Shown here in pieces: positions 8,445-18,100 of a DNA stretch of 64,000 bases. Positions within the stretch are counted from its first letter, which is position 1; each line of letters opens with the position of its first letter. The DNA is taken from assembly GCF_005047635.1 (NCBI RefSeq), contig NZ_SUKC01000015.1:40385-104384 (forward strand), read 5' to 3'. Below the pieces are notes generated by a model that saw nothing but the letters and a program-made list of their open reading frames with translations, was not told the origin of the DNA and made no database searches. Made by a program: the position numbers and the translations under genes. Origin of the DNA: Arthrobacter sp. CAU 1506 (GTDB lineage: Bacteria > Actinomycetota > Actinomycetes > Actinomycetales > Micrococcaceae).

Positions 8445-9332
8445 TCAGTCCAGCGGCTCGCCGCGCCGCAGCGCGCGGCGTTCTGCATGGCCCACCTGGA
8501 AATGCCGGGAAATGCCGCAGACCAGCACGAAGAACAGCCCAAAGCCGGCGGCCATCGCCACCGGGGCGGACTCCGGTTGGCCCAAAAAGCGGTCGTAGGC
8601 CAGCCAGCCCAGCCCCCAGGCCAGTGCCAGGACGGCAGAGATTCGCCCGCGGCCGGTCATGGCCACCACGGCTCCGGTCAGCGACACAACCGCCACCGCG
8701 ATGACCGCCCAGAGCTCGCCGCTCCAACCGAACCAGTCGATGCCCCGGACGGTCAGCCAGCTGCTGGCATTCAGGGCAGCCGCCAGCAGGACCCAGCCGG
8801 TGTAGAGGCCCAGCGGTCCGTCCACCAGCAGCGCGTCCACCCGGTAGGGCGAGGGGTAGCGCGTCAAACCGTCAATGATCCAGGCCAGTGCAGCGACCAG
8901 CAGCAGGATCAGGACCAAGGTCAGGCCAACGTTGCCCGCCTCGGCGGCCAGGATCCACGCGGCGTTGAGCAGCATGGACCCTGCCACCACCCACCCGATG
9001 CGGCGCTGCCGCTGTGAAGCACGCTCCACGGGCCACCATTGGAAGAGGGTGTAGCCCAGCAGGCCCAGATAGATCACGGCCCAGATGCTGAACGCCCGCG
9101 GCTCCAAGGCCAGCAGCGTGAAGTCGGGGGCAAAGGCACCGGAAGCGGCGTCTTTGATGCCGGTCCCGCCCAGCAGGCCGGCGCCGCGCAGTCCCGCCAG
9201 CAGGCAGAGCAGCAGCGAGCCAGTCACGGCGGATTGCCTGGCCAAGTCTGTCGCCAGCATGGCACGGATGTTTCCGGCGAAGGAGCTCGTGGCTGTAACG
9301 GCGGGCTGGTCGACGGCAGTTTCCGGTTTCAC
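8445..9332 (-). CDS. TspO/MBR-like tryptophan-rich membrane protein
   Basis: 295 aa with about eight hydrophobic segments. The stretch FSIWAVIYLGLLGYTLFQ and the later PLGLYTGWVLLAAALN resemble the TspO/MBR (tryptophan-rich sensory protein) family, but this protein is nearly twice the length of classical TspO (about 160 aa). Such longer versions occur in actinobacteria and their ligand is not known. It uses a GTG start that overlaps the stop of dedA by 3 bp, so the two form one operon. Confidence 0.6.
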   Translation of the reverse strand: MKPETAVDQPAVTATSSFAGNIRAMLATDLARQSAVTGSLLLCLLAGLRGAGLLGGTGIKDAASGAFAPDFTLLALEPRAFSIWAVIYLGLLGYTLFQWWPVERASQRQRRIGWVVAGSMLLNAAWILAAEAGNVGLTLVLILLLVAALAWIIDGLTRYPSPYRVDALLVDGPLGLYTGWVLLAAALNASSWLTVRGIDWFGWSGELWAVIAVAVVSLTGAVVAMTGRGRISAVLALAWGLGWLAYDRFLGQPESAPVAMAAGFGLFFVLVCGISRHFQVGHAERRALRRGEPLD

Positions 9333-9979
9333 TCGGCTCCTAGTTCGGGGACAGCTGTGGCGGTGGCCTCACGGACCGGGAGCGCGCCGCGGCGGCTGCT
9401 ACTCCGCCGCCGGTAGCCGATCACCATGGCGATCATCGATCCCACCACAATGCCCACGAGTGTACCGATCAGGATGTTGACCCAGAAGGGGAACACGGAT
9501 ACCCGGCCGGCCACGAAGCCCAAGCCGACCATCCACGTGGCCCACAGCGCAGACCCGGCGGCCGAGGCCAGCAGGAACGGCTTGAACGGAACATCGGCCA
9601 GCCCGGAGGCCGCGACCGCCGCCGTCCGGCCACCGGGGATGAAGCGGGCCGCCACCACGGCAGCGTAGGTGGAGGATTCACCGGCTTTGCTCAGCGCCAG
9701 CGTCACGGCCCGGTCGATCCTCCGGCCCCAGCTGTAACGGTTCAGCCAGGTGTTGATGCCGCGCTGGAAGAGCAGGAACAACAGCAGGTCACCGAGCCAA
9801 CTGCCCAGCATCACGGCCAAGAACACCAACGGCAGGATCAGTTCCCCGTTGGCCAGCAGGGTGCCGCCCCCGATCACCATGACTTCCGACGGCGCCGCCG
9901 GCACCCCGGCGTCGAGAATCACCAGCAGCAGCGTCAGGGGATAGTACACCCACTGCAGCGGCCCCTCGGGAATCTCCAT
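9329..9979 (-). CDS. DedA family (SNARE-associated/VTT domain) membrane protein
   Basis: 216 aa. The DedA signature FIPGGR lies in the central region after an amphipathic re-entrant segment. The N-terminal VPAAPSEVMVIGGG loop is also family-typical, and three or four hydrophobic helices follow. Members act in the cytoplasmic membrane as lipid flippases/scramblases or in membrane homeostasis. The start ATG lies 46 bp from the divergent macrodomain gene, so the short gap must hold both promoters. Confidence 0.8.
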   Translation of the reverse strand: MEIPEGPLQWVYYPLTLLLVILDAGVPAAPSEVMVIGGGTLLANGELILPLVFLAVMLGSWLGDLLLFLLFQRGINTWLNRYSWGRRIDRAVTLALSKAGESSTYAAVVAARFIPGGRTAAVAASGLADVPFKPFLLASAAGSALWATWMVGLGFVAGRVSVFPFWVNILIGTLVGIVVGSMIAMVIGYRRRSSSRRGALPVREATATAVPELGAE

Positions 9980-10025
9980 TGGCCCAATCTATCGGGATTT
10001 GCGGCCCGGTGGCAGACTGGCAAAC

Positions 10026-10544
10026 GTGGAGATCCGCATCCTCGAAGGCGACATCACCCAGCGTCAGGTGGACGCCATCGTCAACGCCGCCAATTCCAGC
10101 CTGCTGGGCGGCGGGGGCGTGGACGGCGCCATCCACGCGGCGGCCGGACCACAACTGCTCGAAGCCTGCCGCCGGCTGCGCGCCAGCGAGTTGCCGGACG
10201 GGCTGCCGCCCGGCCGTGCGGCCGCCACGGAGGGGTACTTCCTGCCGGCCAAGTGGGTGATCCACACGGTGGGGCCCAATCGACGTGCGGGCCAGACGGA
10301 CCCGGAACTTTTGGCCGGATGCTTCCGGGAATCGCTGCGCGTCGCCGATGAACTGCGCGCCGAGACGCTGGCCTTCCCGGCGATCGGCGCCGGCGTGTAC
10401 GGCTGGGAGGCGGACACTGTTGCACGCCGCGGCATCGGCCAGGTCTTGGAGTACGACGGCGGGGTGCAGGTGGTCGAATTTGTCCTGTTCTCTGCCGGGC
10501 TGGCAGAGACCTTCCGCCGGGTGCATGCTGAACTTGGCGGCTAA
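10026..10544 (+). CDS. macrodomain protein, probable O-acetyl-ADP-ribose deacetylase / ADP-ribose hydrolase
   Basis: 172 aa from GTG 10026; an upstream in-frame start at 9999 would add residues outside the fold. The macrodomain motif VDAIVNAANSSLLGGGGVDG at the N-terminus binds ADP-ribose, with the catalytic Asn/Asp region intact. AFPAIGAGVYGW is the second signature loop. It probably removes ADP-ribose from proteins or hydrolyses O-acetyl-ADP-ribose in the cytoplasm. It is monocistronic and divergent from dedA. Confidence 0.88.
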   Translation: MEIRILEGDITQRQVDAIVNAANSSLLGGGGVDGAIHAAAGPQLLEACRRLRASELPDGLPPGRAAATEGYFLPAKWVIHTVGPNRRAGQTDPELLAGCFRESLRVADELRAETLAFPAIGAGVYGWEADTVARRGIGQVLEYDGGVQVVEFVLFSAGLAETFRRVHAELGG

Positions 10545-10825
10545 CCCTCTGGTCCACGGCCTGCAGTCCTGCGGGGTCTGAAGGGCGGTGCCCCGGCCAT
10601 CGGGAGGGTCGGCGGTCCAATGGCGTCCTGCACCGCGGAAGCCATGCCGCCGCGCCGGGGTGGTTGGTGCTTGGACTTGGCGGGCGCATCAGATGCGGCC
10701 CCCGAGCGCTCGGCTTGAAGGCCGCCAAAACGCGGCGTGAAACATTTCGAGCGGCATGCGCAGTTTGCTTATGATTAAGGTGATGTGGCCGCAGGCCGGA
10801 TATCAGGTTGGGGAGCTGCTTTCGT

Positions 10826-11227
10826 ATGGGTATCGAGCCGCTTGGTTCGTCCAATGTCGAGACCATTCTGTGCAACGTGCACTGCCGCTGGGATGATGAG
10901 CGGTTCCTGATGCTGACCATTGTTGAGTTGCTGCCCCATCGGATCATTGCGCGCTTCCGCGGTGAGGATCCGCTGGTCCCGTGGCTGTTGGCCCGGGCAG
11001 AGATGACCGCCGCGGATGACAGTGGCCGCTCGTTCCCCCAGTTGTACGAGGTCTCCGGCGATCGGGACCTGGAAGACATTGTCAGCGTCGTGTTCGAAGG
11101 CGCACCTTCGCCCGCTGCTCGAACACTGGCGTTCCATGTCGAAGGCCGGCGGGAGCCGCTTGCCGTCATCACGTTGCCCCCGCTTGCCAGCACTACGGCG
11201 CAGGCTGCGGGCGTGGAGCGGGGCTGA
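10826..11227 (+). CDS. hypothetical protein, 133 aa
   Basis: It starts at ATG 10826 with GGGGAG 10 bp upstream; a TTG at 10808 is also possible. The sequence is compositionally normal and probably cytoplasmic (mixed alpha/beta, no TM). No family is recognised. The 280 bp upstream of it carry no gene that I can support and probably contain its promoter. Confidence 0.5.
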   Translation: MGIEPLGSSNVETILCNVHCRWDDERFLMLTIVELLPHRIIARFRGEDPLVPWLLARAEMTAADDSGRSFPQLYEVSGDRDLEDIVSVVFEGAPSPAARTLAFHVEGRREPLAVITLPPLASTTAQAAGVERG

Positions 11228-11291
11228 GTTGCCCATGCGAGTGGACTGAGCTGTCCACGCGACGTCGTCCACGCGACCAGGCCGCGTCTAA

Positions 11292-12254
11292 CTAGGCAGG
11301 CATTCCATGTCCTGAGGCGCCGCGGGCGTCCACCGCACCGGCGGCGCCGAGGGCTGCCCATTCGGACAGGTTCAGCCGGCTACGGTATTCCACCGGCTTC
11401 CCGCTGATCGGGTCGGTGAAGGATATGCCGCGGGCCAACAACTGCAACGGGCGCTCGAAGTCGTCGGGGGCCTGGTCCAGTAACACCGGATAGAAGGGGT
11501 CGTGCAGGATCCCGATGCCCAGCGAGGCCAGATGCACGCGCAGCTGGTGGGTCTTGCCGGTATGCGGTTCCAGTTTGTAGCGGGCCATCCCTCCGCGCTG
11601 TTCCAGCAGTTCGATCCGGGTCTCCGTGTTGGGTTCGCCGTCGACCACCTGGGCCAGCAGGTAGGTGCGGGACTTGGTCATGCGGTTCCGCACCGTCTGC
11701 GGGAACGTGAGCTGAGGATCCACCGGCGCGATGGCTTCGTATTCCTTCTGCACCAAGCGCTTTTCGAACAACACTTGGTATTTCCCGCGGGTGGCGGGGT
11801 TGGTGGAGAAGAGCAACACCCCGGCGGTGAGGCGGTCCAGCCGGTGCATGGGAATCAGATCCGGAATATCCAGTTGGCGGCGCAGCCGGACGAGCGCCGA
11901 CTCCTGGATGTACGTGCCGCCGGGGGTGGTGGGCAGGAAGTGGGGCTTGTCCACCACCAGGATGTTCTCGTCTTGGTGCAGGATGTTGATCTCGACCGGT
12001 AGCCGCTTTTCGAAGGGCAAGGTGCGGTAGTACCAAATGAAGGTGTGGGCATCCAGCGGAGTGGTCCGGCTCAGCACGGCGCCGCCTTCGCCCACGATCT
12101 CGCCGCGGTCGAACCGGTCCATGATGCCGTCCGGGTCCACATGGCCCCACCGGTGCAGCATGTAGTCCATGGCCGTTTCCCACGGGCCGTCGCCGGGCAG
12201 CCGCAAACGGGTGGCATTGACGCCGTCGCGCACCGGGAGCGGGGATTCCATCAC
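11292..12254 (-). CDS. RluA-family rRNA/tRNA pseudouridine synthase
   Basis: 320 aa. The catalytic motif HRLDRLTAGVLLFS contains the conserved Asp. ILVVDKPHFLPTTPGG and the C-terminal LEPHTGKTHQLRVHLASLG are hallmarks of RluA-type synthases. The N-terminal segment with DRFDRGEIV resembles the S4-like region found in RluC/RluD-type members. It isomerises uridine to pseudouridine in rRNA or tRNA; which position cannot be told from this sequence. Confidence 0.88.
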   Translation of the reverse strand: MMESPLPVRDGVNATRLRLPGDGPWETAMDYMLHRWGHVDPDGIMDRFDRGEIVGEGGAVLSRTTPLDAHTFIWYYRTLPFEKRLPVEINILHQDENILVVDKPHFLPTTPGGTYIQESALVRLRRQLDIPDLIPMHRLDRLTAGVLLFSTNPATRGKYQVLFEKRLVQKEYEAIAPVDPQLTFPQTVRNRMTKSRTYLLAQVVDGEPNTETRIELLEQRGGMARYKLEPHTGKTHQLRVHLASLGIGILHDPFYPVLLDQAPDDFERPLQLLARGISFTDPISGKPVEYRSRLNLSEWAALGAAGAVDARGASGHGMPA

Positions 12255-12320
12255 CCATCAAGGGTACCGGCTGACCGCCAACCGCAGGCCCTCTCTGTTC
12301 CAGGACGGAGCCGGCACCGG

Positions 12321-14273
12321 TTAGGGGCAGCCGGTGATCCGATAGAGCTTGGCGTCGCCTTCGGAGTCCACCAGTTCGAAACCGTTGGCCTCGGTCAGTT
12401 CCTGCAGGCCCGGGACCGATGATGTTTCCCCGGGATGGACGGAGCGGTTGCCGAAGTCCAGCACGAACTGCACGTTTTGCGCCTTCACGGCGGCACAGAC
12501 TGCCGGATCGGTCCGCATCTTGTCCAGTTTGTCCATGATGAGCTTGCCGTCCACGCTGGGGGACGTGGTTCCCGAGGGGACCAGGGTTGGACGGCCGGTA
12601 TAGGCGTAGGACAGCGAGGCTCCGGTCAGCGGGTCACCCGCGATCACCGCACCTTCGGGAACCCGGTCGGGAAGCCGCTTGATCAGGGCGAGTTCATCTG
12701 CGGTGAGCAATTGCGACCTGTCCGTAAACCGGTACTTGGCGGCGGCCTCAGAGATGCCGCGCTGTACCGCGAACAGCGGCACCACCGCCAAGCTGATGAC
12801 CACCAGCACACCGGTGGCGGCGGGACGGATCCACGCGGGCTGCTTCTTCTCGCGGCGGGCCAGCGAGGCTCGGAAGAAGGAACGCGCCGTTCCGGCCAGC
12901 GCGACGCCGCCGATAGACGCAATCAGCAGTCCTGCCACCGGAAGCATGGCGCTGATCCGGAAAAAATCGTTGTACCAGATGCCGGCTACCCACCAGCGCA
13001 GTCCGGGCATCGCCTGCCAGTTGCCGATCACGTACAGGGCGGCGCCCACGGCATACATGCCTAATGCAAAGCGGTTCTTGCGCAGATTGAAGACGACGGC
13101 GGCGCCCACGATGGTCAAGATGGTGGCCAGGATGGAGATGGGCCGGCTGAGCGGGGAATTCAGTACCACTTCGCCTAGGGCGGCCGCGGCGTTGCCCATG
13201 TTGTCCCAGTTGGTGCTGCTGCTGCGCGCAGGACGGAGGGTGATCCAAAGCGCTACCAGAACTACCAGAAAGGCGCCGGTGCCCACCCAGGCGCGCAGCC
13301 GCCGTCGTTGTTCCGTGGCACGCAGTGCGGGGTAGGCGGCCGCGACCACCGGCGGCACGGAGAGCGCCAGCAGCCCCATGATCGTGGCCGGGTGGGACAG
13401 CGCCATGCCCGGCAGCAGCCCGACCAGCAACAGCACGTTGCCTTCGGTGGACACGCGTGTATGCATGCCCAAGCGGAGCAGTTGGAACACCACGCCCAAG
13501 GCGGCCGGAAGCATGGCAATGGAGAGCATGAACGGATAGACCACACCGAACTCCAACAGCAAGTAGGGGAAGCTGCTGTAGGAGAGCGAGACCACCGCAG
13601 CCACCAGCAGCGGCATGGTCCGCTCGCCGGTGATGCGGCTGACCATGAACAGGCAACCGGTGCTCCAGATGCCGGTGATGAGTACCAGGTTGGTGACGTT
13701 GATGGCCACCGCCGGCTGCAGACCGGCAGTGATCATGACCAGCGAGACCACATCGTGCCAGCCTGCCGGGTAGAAAACACCCCGGTCGGTGGTGCCCAGA
13801 TAGCCTAGCGTCAGCGAGGAGGCGTTGCTTGAATCGGATATGTAGCGCAGCGCGTTGAGATGGAAGATGTTGTCGTGCGACTGCGCGATGTTGTCCGGGG
13901 CACCGAAGATGAAGATCATCGCTGCGGCCAGCGGCACCGCCGACACCGCCCAGGCCAGCGCGACCGAGCGCCAGGGCGCCGGTACGTTCGGCTTTTCGGG
14001 GTCCCGGTGCAGGCGGTGGCCCAGCTTGCGGCGGAGCAGCCAGAGGACGACGGCGACGAGCACGGTGACCGCCAGCAGTTGCGGCCATGCCCACCGCAGG
14101 CCGATCAGGCGGCCAAGTTCGGCGGCGAGCACAATGGCGGTGACGCCAAACGGGCCGGCGAGTGCCACCAGAGACAGCCGGCGCAAGCCGAGCACGGCGC
14201 CCCACAGCAGGCCGGGTCCGAAGACGAGGACGATGGCGACCAGCACAGCCGGAATCGTCTGCAGCCAGCTCAT
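12321..14273 (-). CDS. large polytopic membrane protein, DUF6541-like (GT-C type topology)
   Basis: 650 aa with roughly 13 hydrophobic helices and a soluble C-terminal domain of about 120 residues. An acidic loop with DNIAQSHDNIFHLNALRY after the first helices resembles the loop in actinobacterial DUF6541 proteins and GT-C glycosyltransferases, where Asp residues bind the lipid-phosphate-sugar donor. A role in cell-envelope glycan assembly is inference. It is monocistronic, 66 bp from the pseudouridine synthase start. Confidence 0.6.
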   Translation of the reverse strand: MSWLQTIPAVLVAIVLVFGPGLLWGAVLGLRRLSLVALAGPFGVTAIVLAAELGRLIGLRWAWPQLLAVTVLVAVVLWLLRRKLGHRLHRDPEKPNVPAPWRSVALAWAVSAVPLAAAMIFIFGAPDNIAQSHDNIFHLNALRYISDSSNASSLTLGYLGTTDRGVFYPAGWHDVVSLVMITAGLQPAVAINVTNLVLITGIWSTGCLFMVSRITGERTMPLLVAAVVSLSYSSFPYLLLEFGVVYPFMLSIAMLPAALGVVFQLLRLGMHTRVSTEGNVLLLVGLLPGMALSHPATIMGLLALSVPPVVAAAYPALRATEQRRRLRAWVGTGAFLVVLVALWITLRPARSSSTNWDNMGNAAAALGEVVLNSPLSRPISILATILTIVGAAVVFNLRKNRFALGMYAVGAALYVIGNWQAMPGLRWWVAGIWYNDFFRISAMLPVAGLLIASIGGVALAGTARSFFRASLARREKKQPAWIRPAATGVLVVISLAVVPLFAVQRGISEAAAKYRFTDRSQLLTADELALIKRLPDRVPEGAVIAGDPLTGASLSYAYTGRPTLVPSGTTSPSVDGKLIMDKLDKMRTDPAVCAAVKAQNVQFVLDFGNRSVHPGETSSVPGLQELTEANGFELVDSEGDAKLYRITGCP

Positions 14274-14369
14274 GGGCCCCCTTCGTCTCTTGTCGTCACC
14301 ATCTTACGGTTCGTACTGCTCCGCCTACGCCGGGTCGGGCCTGGCTGCGGTGCACAGGGGAGAGCGCAA

Positions 14370-15158
14370 TCAGGAGGCAAGCGGCTGGCAGTGCGGGCAG
14401 AAGTAGACGTCGCGCTGGTCGACTTCGGTATTGCCTTGCAGGTCGTGGGCTATCGGGGTGCCGCAGCGTGCGCATGGGCGGCGGGCCCGGCCGTAGACCC
14501 AGAACGATTCGCGGCGGGCGGGCGACCCGGTGGTGCTGCGGCTGCTGCGGTCCTTGTTGACCTCCAGCAGTTGCTTGGACTTCAACACCATGGCCGGGAG
14601 ATCCGGCACCTGTCCCACCGGGGTGGACGGGTGCACCCGGGCGATGAAACAGACCTCGCATCGGTAGACGTTGCCGATGCCGGCGAGGTTGCGCTGGTCC
14701 AGCAGGGCCAGCCCGATCGGACGGTCGGGCTCCAGCCGCAGCCGGCGCAGGGCCTCGTCCGCATCCCAGTCCGGCCCGAGCAGGTCCGGTCCCAGATGCC
14801 CCACCAGCTTGTCCTCGTCCGTCCGCGTCACCACGTCCAGCGCGGCCAGCGCGAAGCCCACCGCCGTCGTCGTGCTGGTGGAGAGGATGAGGCGGGCCTG
14901 GAAAGCGGGCTTCCGCCAGCGCTCGCCGCGCTGGTAGATCTGCCAGCTGCCGTCCATTCCCAGGTGCGAGTGCACGGTGAGCTCGCCGATCCGCATCATC
15001 AGGTGCTTGCCGCGGGAGCGGACCTCGTCCACCGTCTGCCCGGACAGGTCCAGCGTGGCGTAGCGCGGCACCCTGAAGTCGCTGCCGGTGAGCTCCTGAC
15101 CCGCCAGCGCCGCGTGAAGGCGCCGGGCGGCACGCCAGATCGTGTCCCCTTCAGGCAC
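14370..15158 (-). CDS. nei2: endonuclease VIII-type DNA glycosylase/AP lyase (Nei2)
   Basis: 262 aa Fpg/Nei family. The N-terminus MPEGDTIW gives the catalytic N-terminal Pro and Glu after Met removal. The H2TH region contains NLAGIGNVYRCE. A C-terminal zinc finger is visible, with Cys pairs in CARCG and CPHC separated by about 20 residues. It removes oxidised bases. It overlaps the end of lhr by 8 bp and is read after it; lhr and nei2 are also neighbours in mycobacteria. Confidence 0.9.
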   Translation of the reverse strand: MPEGDTIWRAARRLHAALAGQELTGSDFRVPRYATLDLSGQTVDEVRSRGKHLMMRIGELTVHSHLGMDGSWQIYQRGERWRKPAFQARLILSTSTTTAVGFALAALDVVTRTDEDKLVGHLGPDLLGPDWDADEALRRLRLEPDRPIGLALLDQRNLAGIGNVYRCEVCFIARVHPSTPVGQVPDLPAMVLKSKQLLEVNKDRSSRSTTGSPARRESFWVYGRARRPCARCGTPIAHDLQGNTEVDQRDVYFCPHCQPLAS

Positions 15159-18100
15159 GGAACCTCAGTCCCCGCGGAGTGGAGTAGAAACCGGCATCCA
15201 TCAGCGCACGGGCCAGCGGCGTGTCCAGGATGGGGCCGCCGTTGACCTTCTCCACCGCCATCTTGTCCGCTGCACCGCGCCGGATCACCTGCACCAAGGC
15301 CCGGCCGCAGAGTGCCAGCGACTCCTCGTCCTCGGTGAACGCCAGCAGCGTCTTGCCGCCGCGCTCGGAATACAGGGCCAGCTCGCCGTCCACCAACACC
15401 ACCAGGGCGCCTGCCTTGCGCCCCGGCCGGTGGCCGGACTCCTGCGCCGGCCAGGCCAGTGCCGCACCGTAGGGATTGGCCGGATCGGTCGCGGCCAAGG
15501 CCACGGCGGTCGGCGGCTGCTCACCCAGCTGGGCGTCGCGGCTGAAGGACCGCAGCCGGTCAACCGTGGGGGAAACGGCGAACTGGGCCGCCCCCAGATG
15601 TTCAATGAAGTAACCGCGGCGGCAGCGGCCGGTCTCCTCCAGCTTGCCCAGCACCTTGTACATCAGGCCGAAGCCGCCCGGCACCGACTCGGCGGCAACC
15701 GATCCCCGGGTGACCACGCCGTAGCGGTCCAGCAACAGTTCGGCGGTAGCATGAGCCCGCACGGTGGGATCGGCTTCCGGGGCCGGCAGCAGGGACCAGC
15801 GGCCGGCGGCATTCGGCGGTGCCATCCGGGGCAGGCCGGTGCCGGAGCTCGCGCCCGCACCGGCACCCGGACGCAGACCGGCCCCGCCCAATCCGTGCAT
15901 CCGGCCCATCCGCCCCAACCGCGCCGACCGTGCCCGGGGCGGTGCGTTGCGCTGCCGGTGTGCGGTGGTGCCGCCAGCCAGCAGCGTACGCACCGGGGCG
16001 AACGTGTCGTTGGTGATCCGGCCGGCCCAGAGCAGGTCCCACAGGGCGCTGACGACGGCGTCGTCCCCCGGCTGGGTGCCGTTGGCTGCCAGCACGTCGG
16101 AGAGTTGCCGGAAGAAGTAGGCGCCGCCGTAGCCTCCGGCGCCAGAGAGTGCGTTCAGCAGTTCGTACTGCAGGACGCTGGGTTCGAAATCGGATTGTGG
16201 ATGCAGCGTCAACGGCGCGGTGTCGGCCAGATGCAGGCTGATCCAGCCGTCGTTGCCGGGCATCGAGCCCGCGCCGGCGATCAGGATTTCGCCGGTGGCG
16301 GTGAGCTCGTCCAGCATGGACGGCGCGTAGTCGGACACGCGAGACGCCAGAATGAGCGGTTCCCAGGCCGACGCGGGAATGGGAACCCCGGACAGCTGGT
16401 CCACTACCGTGACCACGCCGTCCAGTCCCCGCAGCTTGGCCCCGACATTCTGCCAGGCCGGAAGGAACCGCCCGTAGGTCGCAGGGTCCACCGGTTCGAC
16501 TTCCCTGCGCAGCGCCGCCAGCGACCGGCGGCGGATCTTGCGCAGTACCTCGACGTCACACCACTCTGTCTGGCGCTGGTCCGGAGCGAGGGTCACAGCG
16601 CGGTCTCCGTCGACCGTGGCGGCGTTGCCCGAGGCCCCGCCGTCGTCGGCATCGGGCGCACCGCCCGGGCGGAACTCGCCTTCCACCACGCGGCCGTCCT
16701 TGAGCAGGCGCTGCAACGCGGTATGGACGACGGCGGGGCCAAGCCCCAGCCGGCGGGCGCACTCGGCGGCGGTGAAGGGCCCGTGCGTGCGGGCGTAGCG
16801 GCTGACCAGGTCACCCAGTGGGTCGGCCACGGGCTCGATGAAGGCCAGCGGCACTCCCACCGGCAACGGGACGCCGAGGGCATCGCGGAGCCGGGCGGCG
16901 TCTTCCACTGCGGCCCAGCGTTCGACGCCGGCGACGCCCACCTTCAAGGCACGGTTGGCCTTGGCCAATTCGGCGAGCAAAGGTTCAACGTGGGAGATGG
17001 CGGCGGCGTCGTCGGTGGTCGATGGAGGCGCGTCAGAGTCTTCGGTGGTCGATGGAGGCGCGCCAGCGCCGAGTAGAGACCCGGTCTCCACGCGCTCGCT
17101 GGCGCTCGCTTGGTCGACCACCAGGTTGCTGGCGCTCGCTTGGTCGACCACCGGGTGGCTGGCGCTCGCTTGGTCGACCACCGGGTCGGCGTCGTCGGTG
17201 GTCGAAGGAGGCGCGCCAGCGCCGAGTAGAGACCCGGTCTCCGCGCGCTCGCTGGCGCTCGCTTGGTCGACCACCGGGGTGGGGGGCTGGACGCGGGCGG
17301 CGATCTCCGCCGTCGTGAGCGGCCCCAGCAGGCGCAGCAGGTCCGCGATGCCTTCCGCGCCCTTGACCTTGCGGTCCTCGGTGAGCCGCTGCAGTTCTAG
17401 CTCGGTCTGGGCGATGATCCCCTCGTCGAGCAGTTCGCGCAGTTCGGCGCGGCCCAGCAGGTCGTTGAGCAGCCCCGGGTCCAGCGAAAGCGCGGCGGCC
17501 CGGCGTTCGGCCAGCGGGGAGTCGCCCTCGTAGAGGAAGCTGGCGACGTAGCCGAAGAGCAGGGAGCGGGCGAACGGCGAGGGCTGCTGCGTGGTGGTCT
17601 CCACCAAGCGGAGCTCGCGGCGTTCAATGCCGGCGGCAATGTCCTTGAGCGCGGGCAGGTCGTAGACATCCTGCAGGCACTCGCGCACCGTCTCCAGGAT
17701 GATCGGAAACGTCGGATACTTGCGCGCCACATCCAGCAGTTGGGCCGAGCGCTGGCGCTGCTGCCAGAGCGGGCTGCGCTTGCCGGGGTTCTGCCGCGGC
17801 AGCAACAGCGCGCGGGCGGCGCATTCGCGGAAGCGGGACGCGAAGAGCGCCGAACCGCCCACCTCCGCGGTGACAATCTGGTCCAGTTCCTCGGGATCGA
17901 AGAGGAACAACTCGGCGCCGGGCGGCTCGTCCTCCATCATTGGCACGCGCAGCACGATGCCGTCATCGGCGGCCATCGCGGACCCGTCCAGGCCGTAACG
18001 CTGATGCAGCCGCGCGCCGACGGCCAGCGCCCACGGAGCGTGGACCGGCATGCCGAACGGGCTGTGCAGCACCACCCGCCAGTCGCCGAGCTCGTCGTGG

